Shown piece by piece: positions 52,315 through 61,476 of a stretch of DNA of 64,000 nucleotides (within the stretch, counting starts at the first letter, position 1; each line of letters starts with the position of its first letter). The position numbers were made by a program, and so were the translations under genes. Source of the stretch: Bacteroidota bacterium (GTDB taxonomy: Bacteria; Bacteroidota; Bacteroidia; Sphingobacteriales; Sphingobacteriaceae); assembly GCA_023450085.1 (NCBI GenBank), contig JAEXHI010000030.1, forward strand, positions 496,001 through 560,000, read 5' to 3'. The notes beneath the pieces were generated by a model. It was not told where the DNA came from and did not search any database. It saw only the letters and a list, made by a program, of their open reading frames with translations.

Positions 52315-53841
52315 ATGGATAAAAGACGTTTCGTAGTTAACCTTGTTTCAAACTTTTTCAGTGCACTTTCGGGTGTCGGCATTTCGTTTTTCTTAACGCC
52401 TTACATTGTAGAGCACTTGGGCAAAGAAGCTTATGGTTTCTTTCCTTTATCGAACAATTTTGTGATGTATGCAGGCATCATCACTACAGCATTAAACTCC
52501 ATGTCGAGCCGGTACATTACCATCAGTTTGGAGAAGAAAGACATCAAGGAAGCAAATACCTATTTCAATTCTGTTCTTTTTGGGAATATTCTTATTTCCA
52601 TAGGATTTGTTCTGGTGAGCGCCATATTTTGTCTGTTCATTGATAAGGTATTAGATATTCCAACGGCCCTCATCCATGATGTAAGGCTGTTGTTTGTTTT
52701 TATCTTCCTCAGTTTAGTTATTAATGTTTCTTCCGCTGTTTTTCAGGTAACAGCTTTTGCCTTAAACCGATTTGATAGGCTGGCATTCATCAATATTATT
52801 TCCAACGTGTTGAAATTAGGAGCGATTATCTTGTTGTTCTATTTTTTCACGCCAAGGATTTACTTTTTAGGTGTAGTTACTGCGGTAACGGCATTTTATA
52901 TGTTTATTGCCAATTATCGGCTCACCAAGAAGTTACTTCCTGAAGTACAGATAGGATGGTCTTTTTTCTCCAAAAGTGCGTTGTACATTATTGTGGGTTC
53001 GGGGATTTGGAATTCTATTATGGCTATGGCCAATGTGGTAAACACACAGTTAGATTTATTGATTGCCAACCATTTTTTTGGAGCGTCAGGCATGGGTTTT
53101 CTATCATTAACCAAGTTTATTCCCAACGCAATCTATATCCTTCTGGGCATTATTGTTCCTATATTTTTGCCTGAAATGTTAAAGGCTTATGCTAATAACG
53201 ACATGAATAGGCTGAAAAAAACCTTAGACCTTTCATTTAAGGCTATTTTCTTGGTGGTATTAGTGCCGTTATCGGTGTTTTTTGTATATGGCGAAGTTTT
53301 CTTTAAACTTTGGCTTCCCACACAAGATGCGCACGACTTACACATCTTATCAGTTATTACTTTAGTGCCTTTTATTGTACATGGAACTGTTGAGACGGTT
53401 TACCATGTTTTTGTGATTACCAATAAATTGAGGATCGCCTCTTTCTGGGGTATTTTCGTGTCTATTTTCAATTTTGTACTGGTGATCATCCTTTGTAAAT
53501 ACAGCTCTTTAGGAGTTTATTCTATACCCGTTGGAGCACTGATTAGTGGAGTGATGAGCCATTTAACTTTTACCCCTTTGTATGCTGCTTATTGCCTACA
53601 AGAAAGTAGATGGTACTTTTTCTTCAAAATTATAAAAGGGTTAGCGGGTTTTAGCGTACTAGTTGGGATTAGCTACGGATGGAAACAATTAAACTTATTT
53701 ATGGTTAATACTTGGCCAATGTTTATCATCAATAGTTTAATTTTAGGAGTAATTTTGCTGGTTGTTACTTTATTCATGAGGTTTAACAGTACAACTAGGG
53801 CTGATGTTTTTAGAAAATTGAGACAAAAAGTAAACTTATGA
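52315..53841 (+). CDS. Wzx-like polysaccharide flippase
   Basis: A 508-residue membrane protein of the MATE/MVF superfamily with twelve or more helices. The start DKRRFVVNLVSNFFSALSGVGISFFLTPYIVEHLG is typical of Wzx, as is YGFFPLSNNFVMYAGI just after. It would move lipid-linked repeat units across the inner membrane for the Wzy polymerase encoded at 45548. The C-terminal helices (FIINSLILGVILLVVTLFM) end shortly before the stop. Its stop overlaps the next gene's start by ATGA, so the flippase and the GT32 transferase are translationally coupled. Confidence 0.9.
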   Translation: MDKRRFVVNLVSNFFSALSGVGISFFLTPYIVEHLGKEAYGFFPLSNNFVMYAGIITTALNSMSSRYITISLEKKDIKEANTYFNSVLFGNILISIGFVLVSAIFCLFIDKVLDIPTALIHDVRLLFVFIFLSLVINVSSAVFQVTAFALNRFDRLAFINIISNVLKLGAIILLFYFFTPRIYFLGVVTAVTAFYMFIANYRLTKKLLPEVQIGWSFFSKSALYIIVGSGIWNSIMAMANVVNTQLDLLIANHFFGASGMGFLSLTKFIPNAIYILLGIIVPIFLPEMLKAYANNDMNRLKKTLDLSFKAIFLVVLVPLSVFFVYGEVFFKLWLPTQDAHDLHILSVITLVPFIVHGTVETVYHVFVITNKLRIASFWGIFVSIFNFVLVIILCKYSSLGVYSIPVGALISGVMSHLTFTPLYAAYCLQESRWYFFFKIIKGLAGFSVLVGISYGWKQLNLFMVNTWPMFIINSLILGVILLVVTLFMRFNSTTRADVFRKLRQKVNL

Positions 53842-54572
53842 TACCCAAGATTATACATTATTGCTGGTTTGGCAGAGGCGAGATGCCCGAGCTTGCGTTA
53901 AACTGTTTAGAATCTTGGAGAAAGTTTCTTCCAGATTTTGAAATTAAAGTTTGGAACGAGGATAATTTCGATGTGAATAGCTTTCGCTTTGCGGCAGAGG
54001 CTTACAAAGAAAGAAAATTCGCTTTTGTGTCGGATGTGTGTCGGTTATACGCGCTGAAAGAGATGGGCGGGATCTATATGGATACCGATGTGCAATTTTT
54101 GAGGCACCTAGATGAAGAGATGCTTAATAAAAAAGCTTTTACCGGTTTTGAGGACAATTTGCTATTGTCTTCAGCAATTATGGGTAGCGAAAAGGATGGG
54201 AAATGGATTAATGATTTGTTGCCCCATTACGAAAATAGAAGCTTTTACTTGAAGGATGGTAGCTTGGACGTGAATCCAAACACAGAAATTATTACCGCTT
54301 TTATGAGAGATAAAAAAGGCATCAAAATAAATAACACTTTTCAGGAGATACCGGATTATTGTGTCATTTATCCAAGCGATTACTTTTGCCCTAAAAGCTG
54401 GAAGACTTTAAAGATAAAGCAAACAAGTAATACCTACTGTATCCATCATTTTGCGGGTTCTTGGTTGCACACTAAGCAAAGCTTTTTAGGTAAGCTGGCT
54501 AATTTTTTGTTGGGTAAGAGAATTGCTAATGCTTGGGCAGAAAAGTATCGTAGTAATAAAAATGCTAAGTAA
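53838..54572 (+). CDS. GT32-type glycosyltransferase, copy 1
   Basis: A 244-residue transferase of the capsule/OCH1-like family. MIPKIIHYCWFGRGEMPELAL is the hallmark start. The DxD motif is in EMGGIYMDTDVQFLRHL, preceded by FAFVSDVCRLYALKEM. The C-terminal region has YCVIYPSDYFCPKSW and YCIHHFAGSW. Such enzymes use nucleotide sugars to add mannose, galactose or similar to lipid-linked glycans. It overlaps wzx by 4 bp. The next gene is a clear paralogue. Confidence 0.9.
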   Translation: MIPKIIHYCWFGRGEMPELALNCLESWRKFLPDFEIKVWNEDNFDVNSFRFAAEAYKERKFAFVSDVCRLYALKEMGGIYMDTDVQFLRHLDEEMLNKKAFTGFEDNLLLSSAIMGSEKDGKWINDLLPHYENRSFYLKDGSLDVNPNTEIITAFMRDKKGIKINNTFQEIPDYCVIYPSDYFCPKSWKTLKIKQTSNTYCIHHFAGSWLHTKQSFLGKLANFLLGKRIANAWAEKYRSNKNAK

Positions 54573-54601
54573 ACAAGGTCTATTAATAGGAAATTAAGCT
54601 C

Positions 54602-55333
54602 ATGATACCTAAGATTATTCACTATTGTTGGTTTGGAAGGGGAGAAATGCCAGAATTGGCGCTTAAATGCCTTGATTCTTGGAAGACATATTTGCCAGAG
54701 TATGAAATTATGCTTTGGAATGAAGATAACTTTGATTTCAATCAATACCAATATGCCGTTGATGCCTACAAAGCCAGAAAATTTGCGTTTGTGGCTGATG
54801 TATGCCGTTTATATGTGCTCAAAGAAATGGGAGGCCTTTATTTAGATACTGACGTAGAATTTATAAAACCTTTGCCAGATCAATTTCTAAATGATATTGC
54901 ATTTACCGCATTTGAAGACCAATTAGTTTCGGCAGGAGTAATTGGCAGCGTAAAAAATGGCGAATGGATTAGTAACTTACTTTCTTTTTACAATGATAAA
55001 AGCTTTTACAAGTCAGATGGAAGCTTAGATGTAAATCCTATCACTGAAATGATTACGAGCTTTCTGGCTAAAGAGAAAGGAGTGCTGCCTAATAATACCT
55101 ATCAAAAAGTAGAAGGTTATTGTACCATTTATCCAAGCGAGTATTTCTATCCCAAAAGCTGGAAGACCTTAAAAATGAACATTACGCCAAATACCTATTG
55201 CATCCATCATTTTGCGGGTTCTTGGATCGATCGCAATTATACTTTATTAGGTAGAATTGCCAATTGGATTTTGGGAAAAAGAACCGCTGAACGTTGGTCG
55301 GAAAAGTATCGGAAAATCAAATCTCGTAAATAG
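54602..55333 (+). CDS. GT32-type glycosyltransferase, copy 2
   Basis: A 243-residue paralogue of the preceding gene, alike along its whole length, including the start MIPKIIHYCWFGRGEMPELA, the DxD motif GGLYLDTDVEFIKPL, SDGSLDVNPITEMITSF, and the end YCIHHFAGSW. By eye well over half of the residues are the same. Differences cluster in the region after the DxD motif (about residues 90-125), where acceptor choice may differ. A 29-bp spacer separates the copies. It ends the polysaccharide locus; the next gene is convergent with a 2-bp gap. Confidence 0.9.
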   Translation: MIPKIIHYCWFGRGEMPELALKCLDSWKTYLPEYEIMLWNEDNFDFNQYQYAVDAYKARKFAFVADVCRLYVLKEMGGLYLDTDVEFIKPLPDQFLNDIAFTAFEDQLVSAGVIGSVKNGEWISNLLSFYNDKSFYKSDGSLDVNPITEMITSFLAKEKGVLPNNTYQKVEGYCTIYPSEYFYPKSWKTLKMNITPNTYCIHHFAGSWIDRNYTLLGRIANWILGKRTAERWSEKYRKIKSRK

Positions 55334-55335
55334 CG

Positions 55336-56643
55336 CTAAAGCCCCTTTATCCAATTCGAAAGATCTTCGATTACCCGCTGTTCTACATTGGCAGGTTTTT
55401 GGTATTGCAATGCATTGCCTTTTTCCTCTTGTTGGCTAAATAAGTGATTAAAGTCTGGATATAATTTGAAATCCACATTTCTGTAACCAGCCAATGCATC
55501 TTTCCATAAAAGATAATCGGTGTCTGGAACTTGAAAATCATAACCACCTTGGATCACAAAAATACGTTGTTTCAAAGTTTTAGCAGTTTCAACTTGATTA
55601 TAGTTGTTTAAGTCAACCCAATAACTCGCCGGAAGGCCTAAGATAACAGAGTCGGGTTTCATTTTGCCAAGTTTAGTAAATCTGGTTTTTTCTATTTCAG
55701 TAATGGCATCTGCAAGTGATTTTTGCATCGCAGCTGTAGTGTCCTTACTCTGTGACACCATGTACTTGTTTTGGTCAATGATCAAGTCGGTAAATTTACG
55801 TGCAGGAGCTGCAGCCAAAATGATTCCTTTAATATCTGGCGAAAGTGTAGCAATACGAGGAGCGAGCATTCCACCTAAACTATGGCCAAGTACATAAATG
55901 TTTTTTAAATCGGCACCTTCAATGGTTTTCGCTAAAGCAATCGCTTGTAGGGCATCATCTAATACTTCTTCTTTTACGGTAAATGCTTTGCCAAACTCAG
56001 CTGGGTAAAGTAAGGTTCTTTTCACATAGCGTACAGAGGCGATGCCATTAGCCGCTAAGCCAGCAGCAATATCCTTAAATGGTTTGTTGGGTCCCATGGT
56101 TTCATCCATATCACTAGGACCTGAACCATGTACCAATACTACTACAGGGAAGCTATTGCCATCTTTAGGGACAGTAATAATTGCAGCTAACTGGTGTCCT
56201 GGAGTTTGGATATAAGTTGATTTTTCTTTGTATAAAGTTGAATCCGCGTAGCCAGGAGATCTATAAGTAATGGCCTTTGGAGGCAAGTGCATGCCTACTA
56301 ATTTTTCTGTTTTGTCAAAAACCAATACAAAATCCTGTGTATCGTATTCAAATTCTCCACTTACGGTAACGGCATAAAAATCGCCTTGGTTTTTGCTGCC
56401 GGTAGCATCTATTGCTTTAACTTTTCCTAGTCTATTTTCTAAGCCAGTCCAAAATTGTTTTAGATTTTCGGCACTAACCTTTGTTTTCCCCTCTTCTGAG
56501 AAATAACCATGAGCTTCTTCAAATTTACCCGCTGCAAATAAATCAAAAAAAGCGTTGGCTTTGCCAAATAGGCTGAATACATTCTGTGAAAAGCTATTTA
56601 GTGTAAATGCTGCTAGAACAAACAGTAGAAAAATCTTCTTCAT
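55336..56643 (-). CDS. Exported alpha/beta hydrolase with DUF3887-like N-terminal domain
   Basis: A 435-residue protein with a signal peptide (MKKIFLLFVLAAFTLNSFSQ). Residues about 25-125 form an NTF2-like domain (NAFFDLFAAGKFEEAHGYFSEE, VTVSGEFEYDTQDFVLVFDK) as in DUF3887 fusions. The hydrolase domain follows: PVVVLVHGSGPSDMDETMG (oxyanion region), the nucleophile elbow GHSLGGMLAPRIA with Ser near residue 255, an Asp in VIQGGYDFQVPDTDY and the His in LYPDFNHLFS. This is a probable peptidase- or esterase-like serine hydrolase (S9/dienelactone-like). Convergent with the GT32 gene and probably monocistronic; function beyond hydrolysis is unknown. Confidence 0.88.
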   Translation of the reverse strand: MKKIFLLFVLAAFTLNSFSQNVFSLFGKANAFFDLFAAGKFEEAHGYFSEEGKTKVSAENLKQFWTGLENRLGKVKAIDATGSKNQGDFYAVTVSGEFEYDTQDFVLVFDKTEKLVGMHLPPKAITYRSPGYADSTLYKEKSTYIQTPGHQLAAIITVPKDGNSFPVVVLVHGSGPSDMDETMGPNKPFKDIAAGLAANGIASVRYVKRTLLYPAEFGKAFTVKEEVLDDALQAIALAKTIEGADLKNIYVLGHSLGGMLAPRIATLSPDIKGIILAAAPARKFTDLIIDQNKYMVSQSKDTTAAMQKSLADAITEIEKTRFTKLGKMKPDSVILGLPASYWVDLNNYNQVETAKTLKQRIFVIQGGYDFQVPDTDYLLWKDALAGYRNVDFKLYPDFNHLFSQQEEKGNALQYQKPANVEQRVIEDLSNWIKGL

Positions 56644-56829
56644 TAGTAACTTATGAATTTAATAGTATGCTATAAAGCCAAATGTACTATTTTTTGCAAA
56701 AAGTCAACGTAGTTTTTAGTTAGAAGAAGAACTATTTTGCCACAGATACACAAATGCCGTTTAAGACGGGTATGAATAGAGAATATTTGCGTATCTGTGG
56801 CTAATGATAATTTGAAGTTTTAATGGAAT

Positions 56830-57246
56830 TTATAACAATTCCGACTCCAAGGTGATATCAGTATTTAATAATTTTGAGATTGGGCAGTTTGCTTTGGCAT
56901 CCGCTACCAATTCGTCAAATTTCTCTTTAGATAATCCTTCAGCTTTTACTTTTACTACCAAATGGATATTATCAATTGCGCCTTTTTCAGGATTAAGATT
57001 TACGGTAGCTTTGGTTTCAATGCTTTCTGGCGTAATGTTCTCCGCCGAAATGTTAAAGCTTAGCTTCATGCTGAAACATCCAGCGTGCGCAGCTGCAACT
57101 AATTCTTCAGGGTTGGTTCCTGTGCCTTCTTCAAAGCGACTTTTAAATGAATATTGGGTGTCTTGTAAAGTAGTACTTTGGGTGGTTAAAGTACCTTTTC
57201 CTTCTTTACCTGTACCGTTCCATACGGCGGTTGCGTGTCTTTTCAT
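56830..57246 (-). CDS. OsmC family peroxiredoxin
   Basis: A 138-residue thiol peroxidase of the OsmC type, which reduces organic hydroperoxides with two cysteines. The start KRHATAVWNGTGKEGKGTLTTQST and YSFKSRFEEGTGTNPEELVAAAHAGCFSMKLSF are diagnostic; the first catalytic Cys is in AGCFSM (about residue 56), and the second is in DAKANCPISKLLN (about residue 126). The Arg and Glu near the first site (RFEEGTGTNPEELVAAAHA) are present as in active enzymes. It stands alone; the 186-bp region after it (56644-56829) shows no gene. Confidence 0.94.
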   Translation of the reverse strand: MKRHATAVWNGTGKEGKGTLTTQSTTLQDTQYSFKSRFEEGTGTNPEELVAAAHAGCFSMKLSFNISAENITPESIETKATVNLNPEKGAIDNIHLVVKVKAEGLSKEKFDELVADAKANCPISKLLNTDITLESELL

Positions 57247-57358
57247 CTGTTTTAAATTTAATGGCTTATACTAAGATAAGTGCTATACATCAAATTAATG
57301 TTGTACAGAGGTTAATTGTTTTCATAAATTTAACTTTATTTGTTAAACTCAATCAATC

Positions 57359-57835
57359 ATGACCCCAAACGAAGCCCTTATCCATCAATTTTATACTGCA
57401 TTTCAGCAAAAAGATGTGAAAACTATGCAAAGCAGTTATGACGATCACGCTGTTTTTAATGACACCGTTTTCACTAATCTGGATGCCAAGCAAGTAAGAG
57501 CCATGTGGCAAATGTTACTATCGCGAAGTGAAGATATGGCAATGACCTTTGGTAATGTGAAAGAGGATGGTGATAAAGTGACCGCACATTGGGAAGCACA
57601 TTATACCTTTACCGCTACAGGTAAAAAGGTAGTCAATAAAATTGATGCCGAGTTTGAGGTCAAAGATGGGAAAATCGTGAGACACACGGATCGCTTTAAC
57701 TTTCATAAATGGGCCCGACAGGCTTTTGGTGGCGGCGGGCTATTGTTAGGATGGACAAACGTTTTTAAAGAAAAAGTTCGTCAAACGGCAAAGAAAAAAC
57801 TAGAGGATTATATGCTGAAATTTAATCAACAGTAA
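57359..57835 (+). CDS. SnoaL/NTF2-like protein
   Basis: A 158-residue protein with the NTF2-like cone fold pattern: EALIHQFYTAFQQKDVKTMQSSYDDHAVFNDTVF at the start, VKEDGDKVTAHWEAHYTFTATGKKVVNKIDAEFEVKDGKIVRHTDRFNFHKW in the middle (only the pattern is given). These form small-molecule pockets; some are isomerases or hydrolases and many are of unknown role. The C-terminal 30 residues (KEKVRQTAKKKLEDYMLKF) form a basic helix. The last 14 bp overlap the end of the opposed clpS gene. Confidence 0.8.
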   Translation: MTPNEALIHQFYTAFQQKDVKTMQSSYDDHAVFNDTVFTNLDAKQVRAMWQMLLSRSEDMAMTFGNVKEDGDKVTAHWEAHYTFTATGKKVVNKIDAEFEVKDGKIVRHTDRFNFHKWARQAFGGGGLLLGWTNVFKEKVRQTAKKKLEDYMLKFNQQ

Positions 57836-58103
57836 CGGTTAATCCCTCTTGCTGTAGAATTTTACGGTACACTTCCATCTCAGTGAAAGAGCCTTCTAAA
57901 ATAGCGCATTTGCCTTCGTTGTGTACTTTCCAAGCAATTTTTTCAGCTTGGGTTTCATTGTAGTCGAGGTAGCGCATCATACACCAAATGACATGGTCAA
58001 AGGTATTTACATCGTCATTCCACAGAATTAAACGATGTATCGTTTTCAACGAAGTTAAAATCTCCTCAAGGGTGAAGGTTTCTTCCTGAGTTTGTGTTGA
58101 CAT
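57822..58103 (-). CDS. clpS: ATP-dependent Clp protease adaptor ClpS
   Basis: A 93-residue adaptor that hands N-degron substrates to ClpAP/ClpCP. I start at ATG 58103 (MSTQTQEETF); a frame to 58118 adds five residues only. Typical sequence: HRLILWNDDVNTFDHVIWCMMRYL (the Asn-Asp-Asp substrate pocket), then AEKIAWKVHNEGKCAILEGSFTEMEVYRKILQQEGLTVTVD-type ending with the conserved His in VHNEGKC. Length and domain are normal. Its 3' end overlaps the SnoaL-like gene by 14 bp on the opposite strand. A ClpA-like partner is not in the window. Confidence 0.94.
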   Translation of the reverse strand: MSTQTQEETFTLEEILTSLKTIHRLILWNDDVNTFDHVIWCMMRYLDYNETQAEKIAWKVHNEGKCAILEGSFTEMEVYRKILQQEGLTVTVD

Positions 58104-58270
58104 GTTACAAAAATACAAATAGATTTACGAATAACGATTTAGATTTACGATTTAGATTTACGATTTGATTAGAAAACATTGTGTTACATCAATTTCTTTG
58201 TTCGGTGCAATAGTCGTTAGTCAATCAAAAATCGTAAATTAACCTATCTTTGTTGATCAAACCACCTAAT

Positions 58271-59317
58271 ATGTATAGGACAAAAATTGCTGGCATAGGT
58301 CACTATGTGCCAAAAAACGTGTATACCAATAACGATTTGTCGAGGTTCATGGAAACTAGTGACGAATGGATCCAGGAACGTACAGGGATTAAAGAACGTC
58401 GTTTTGCCGATAGGTTCGAGGAAACGACCACCACAATGGGGATTGAAGCCGCTAAGGTAGCCATGGAAAGGGCAGGTGTGACAAAGGACGATATAGACTT
58501 CATTATTTTTGCTACGCTTAGTCCTGATTATTACTTTCCTGGCTGTGGTGTATTGTTGCAACGTGAAATGAAGATGAAAGAAATAGGAGCCTTAGATATT
58601 AGGAACCAATGTTCGGGTTTTGTATATGCGCTTTCTGTTGCCGATCAGTTCATTAAGACTGGAATGTATAAGAATATTTTGGTGGTAGGTAGTGAAAAGC
58701 ATTCTTTCGCCATGGATTTTGAAACCCGAAGCAGGAATGTATCCGTGATTTTTGGGGATGGAGCTGGAGCTGCGGTGTTACAAAGAGCTGATAAGGAAGG
58801 ACAAGGCATTTTAAGCACCCATTTGCATAGTGATGGTGCCGATGCGGAGATTTTGGCCATGCATTACCCAGGTGCTCATGCCAATAAATGGTTGAAAGAT
58901 AAACCTGCGTTTCCAGAAAATGAACTTGGTGGTTTATTTATGACTACCGAACAATTGGAAAGTGGAGCTGCTTTACCTTACATGGATGGTCCAGCGGTAT
59001 TTAAAAAAGCAGTGGTGAAGTTTCCAGAAGTGATTAACGAGGCCTTGGCTGCCAATAATTATACTGCAAAAGATATTGACCTATTGGTGCCGCATCAAGC
59101 TAATTTGCGTATCAGTCAATATGTACAGCAACTGTTGGGCTTGGCCGATGATAAAGTATTTAACAACATCCAAAAATATGGCAATACCACAGCTGCATCT
59201 GTGCCCATCGCATTGAGCGAAGCTTGGGAAGCAGGCAAAGTTAAAGATGGAGATTTGGTATGTTTAGCTGCGTTTGGCTCGGGATTTACTTGGGCAAGCG
59301 CATTAATTAAATGGTAA
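58271..59317 (+). CDS. 3-oxoacyl-ACP synthase III (FabH-like)
   Basis: A 348-residue KAS III enzyme that starts fatty-acid or related chains from an acyl-CoA and malonyl-ACP. The triad is intact: Cys114 in DIRNQCSGFVYALS, His in LLVPHQANLRI, and Asn in YGNTTAASVPIAL. The start at 58271 (MYRTKIAGIGHYVPKN) is preferred to 58250, which adds seven unmatched residues. FabH-typical ETSDEWIQERTGIKERRF and VFGDGAGAAVL-like VIFGDGAGAAVLQ are visible. A FabH paralogue for a secondary lipid is possible: the gene is not next to fab or plsX genes, so I leave the symbol blank. Confidence 0.9.
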   Translation: MYRTKIAGIGHYVPKNVYTNNDLSRFMETSDEWIQERTGIKERRFADRFEETTTTMGIEAAKVAMERAGVTKDDIDFIIFATLSPDYYFPGCGVLLQREMKMKEIGALDIRNQCSGFVYALSVADQFIKTGMYKNILVVGSEKHSFAMDFETRSRNVSVIFGDGAGAAVLQRADKEGQGILSTHLHSDGADAEILAMHYPGAHANKWLKDKPAFPENELGGLFMTTEQLESGAALPYMDGPAVFKKAVVKFPEVINEALAANNYTAKDIDLLVPHQANLRISQYVQQLLGLADDKVFNNIQKYGNTTAASVPIALSEAWEAGKVKDGDLVCLAAFGSGFTWASALIKW

Positions 59318-59401
59318 AAGAGAGTTTTGGGTTACGTGTTTTAAGTTGTGGGATTAGTCCTGTAACAGGTAACCCATAACCCATAACAACACAAATAGAA
59401 A

Positions 59402-60346
59402 ATGTTCAAAATAGGAGATTACGTTCGTTTTATTGATGAGAAAAGGGAAGGCTATGTGACTAGCGAAATAGACGAACACACGGTAGGGGTTACAGATACT
59501 GATGGGTTTGAAATACCAGTGTCTACAGGTAATTTGACTTATGTGCACGGTCATTTCAGCAATGCAGAGACCAGCAATAATGCCATGCCAAACAAGCAGG
59601 TAGATGAAAAATTTGTAGAAGACGGAATTTATTTAGCGGTTGCCGAAGATAGTAAAGCGTCTGTAGTGGCACATTTTACTTTATTGAACCAAAGTTCTTA
59701 TCAACTATTATTTTCCTTGAAAACGGAAAAAGGAGGGGTTTACAAAGGTGAATTTGCAGGAGTAGTTCAGCCTAAGGGTAAGGTGCAAGTTTATACCGCT
59801 AATTTGGGCGATTTGGATAACTGGCCAAACTTTACTTTTCAAGCATTATATTTTACTACCTCTAATAAAAAGCCCAAAGCTCCATTACAGGTCGAAAGAC
59901 GCTTTAAATCGAAAGATTTTAGTGGTGCTAAAAACCAAATTACAGAGATCAATAAATTTGGTTGGTTAGTGAGATTAGATGAGCCTGCTTTGGTAGTAGA
60001 TGCCAAAAAACTAAAGGAAAGCTTTTTTACGCCTAAAGAAGAAAGACCGAAAATTGCGAAGCCAGCTAATGAAGTAGACTTGCATATTGAGAGGTTAAGA
60101 GATGATCATCATTTTTTGTCTCAAAGCGAAATCTTAGAAGCCCAGTTGTCGAAATTTCAAGAGGCTTTAGATGCCGCCATTGTACACCAAATGCCTTCCA
60201 TCGTATTTATTCACGGCGTTGGAAATGGTACTTTAAGGCATCATATCCATCAGAAAATTAGCAAACATCCTCAGGTGCGCACTTTTATGGATGCCCGTAA
60301 AGAAAAATTTGGTTACGGAGCTACCGAGGTTATTTTTAAAGTATAA
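59402..60346 (+). CDS. Smr-domain protein with DUF2027
   Basis: A 314-residue protein. The N-terminal part (MFKIGDYVRFIDEKREGYVTSEIDEHTVGVTDTDGFEIPV in pattern) is a small SH3-like beta domain also found in MutS2-related proteins. The middle matches the DUF2027 region of Bacteroidota. The C-terminal about 85 residues form an Smr domain: VDLHIERLRDDHHFLSQSEIL with the conserved D-L-H, and IVFIHGVGNGTLRHHIHQKIS with HGxGxG. Smr domains are nicking or RNA endonucleases. The lone Smr unit suggests nucleic-acid cleavage, perhaps in ribosome rescue or recombination, but this is inference. A terminator follows. Confidence 0.9.
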   Translation: MFKIGDYVRFIDEKREGYVTSEIDEHTVGVTDTDGFEIPVSTGNLTYVHGHFSNAETSNNAMPNKQVDEKFVEDGIYLAVAEDSKASVVAHFTLLNQSSYQLLFSLKTEKGGVYKGEFAGVVQPKGKVQVYTANLGDLDNWPNFTFQALYFTTSNKKPKAPLQVERRFKSKDFSGAKNQITEINKFGWLVRLDEPALVVDAKKLKESFFTPKEERPKIAKPANEVDLHIERLRDDHHFLSQSEILEAQLSKFQEALDAAIVHQMPSIVFIHGVGNGTLRHHIHQKISKHPQVRTFMDARKEKFGYGATEVIFKV

Positions 60347-60352
60347 AAGAGG

Positions 60353-60380
60353 AAGTTGGGTGTTTTACCACCCAACTTTT
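60353..60380. terminator. Bidirectional terminator
   Basis: AAGTTGGGTG, loop TTTTAC, CACCCAACTT: a 10-bp perfect stem between convergent genes, with T-richer sequence on both sides. It overlaps the last two bases of the epimerase stop. Confidence 0.85.
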
Positions 60381-61413
60381 ATGATTTAAATAAGTCTTCT
60401 TTAACACCAGTTAGTCCCAAGCCTGGTAATTGGTTGAGCACATATTTACCATTTTCAAAACTTGGCTGATCGAAGGGATTGTTAACCGTTAAAAAAGGGC
60501 CATCTAAATCGGCCCAGTCGCAAAGTGGAGCTAAATGTGCACCCGCTAATGTGGCAATGGAGGTTTCGCTCATGCAGCCAATCAATACTTTCATGCCTAG
60601 TTTGCGTGCTTTTAAAATAGTCTGATGACCTTCGTACATACCTGTACTTTTCATTAGCTTGATGTTGATGCCGTGGTAAGCACCTTTCAATGAATCTAAA
60701 TCGGATAGGCGTTGCATGGCTTCATCTGCTAAAATTGGAATGGGGCTGCGTTCCGTTAACCAAGCGTTTCCTTCCAGATTATTTTTATCCATCGGTTGCT
60801 CAATCAACACCACACCTTTATCGTGTAGCCAGTAAATCAAATCGATGGCTTTTTTTCGTTCATTCCAGCCTTGGTTGGCGTCTACGTATAGCGGCACATT
60901 GGTTACGCTGCGGATCGTCTCAATAATTTCTTTATCATTATCTCTTCCAAGCTTAACTTTTACGACTTTAAAATCTTTGGCATCTTCCAGCTTTTTCTTT
61001 AAAATTTCTGGGGTGTCTATGCCTACGGTAAAAGAAGTCACGGGCATTTTAGCAGGATCGGCGCCAAATATTTCGTAGCAAGGTTTGTTTAACAACTGGC
61101 CATTTAAATCATGAAGTGCAATGTCTATAGCTGCTTTGATTGCAGGATGTCTTGGGGCTAAACTGTCTAAATATTCATTAATGCTAGGGAAATCAAGCGG
61201 GAATTTAAATTGGTTCCAATCTACTCTTTTCAAAAAAGCATTTGCAGTTTCATAGCTTTCGCCCATGTAGGGAACCATACTTGCCTCACCATAACCTACT
61301 TTTCCTCCGTGTTCTACTTTTAATAAGAATAATGGGGTGCTTGTTCGGGTAAATTTGGCAATAGAAAACGGGTGTTTCAACTCTAATTCAAATTCCTTGC
61401 AACTAATTTTCAT
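60379..61413 (-). CDS. Dipeptide epimerase (L-Ala-D/L-Glu epimerase type)
   Basis: A 344-residue enolase-superfamily enzyme, muconate-lactonizing subgroup, that probably epimerises L-Ala-D-Glu in murein-peptide recycling or related dipeptides. The expected residues are present: KVVKVKLGRDND (catalytic Lys pair), LYVDANQGWNER (Asp), VVLIEQPMDKNN (Glu), ILADEAMQRLSD (Asp) and INIKLMKSTGMYEG (second Lys). The N-terminal capping domain has ELKHPFSIAKFTRTSTPLFL and GYGEASMVPYMGES. Length is typical. Bacteroidota dipeptide epimerases vary in specificity, so the substrate is inferred from the family only. It shares an intergenic region with the divergent lipoprotein gene at 61477. Confidence 0.93.
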   Translation of the reverse strand: MKISCKEFELELKHPFSIAKFTRTSTPLFLLKVEHGGKVGYGEASMVPYMGESYETANAFLKRVDWNQFKFPLDFPSINEYLDSLAPRHPAIKAAIDIALHDLNGQLLNKPCYEIFGADPAKMPVTSFTVGIDTPEILKKKLEDAKDFKVVKVKLGRDNDKEIIETIRSVTNVPLYVDANQGWNERKKAIDLIYWLHDKGVVLIEQPMDKNNLEGNAWLTERSPIPILADEAMQRLSDLDSLKGAYHGINIKLMKSTGMYEGHQTILKARKLGMKVLIGCMSETSIATLAGAHLAPLCDWADLDGPFLTVNNPFDQPSFENGKYVLNQLPGLGLTGVKEDLFKS

Positions 61414-61476
61414 CTTTAATCGTCTAAATCATTAAAAGGTTTACAGCCTTGCAGTATATTTGTTAACGCTAATATA

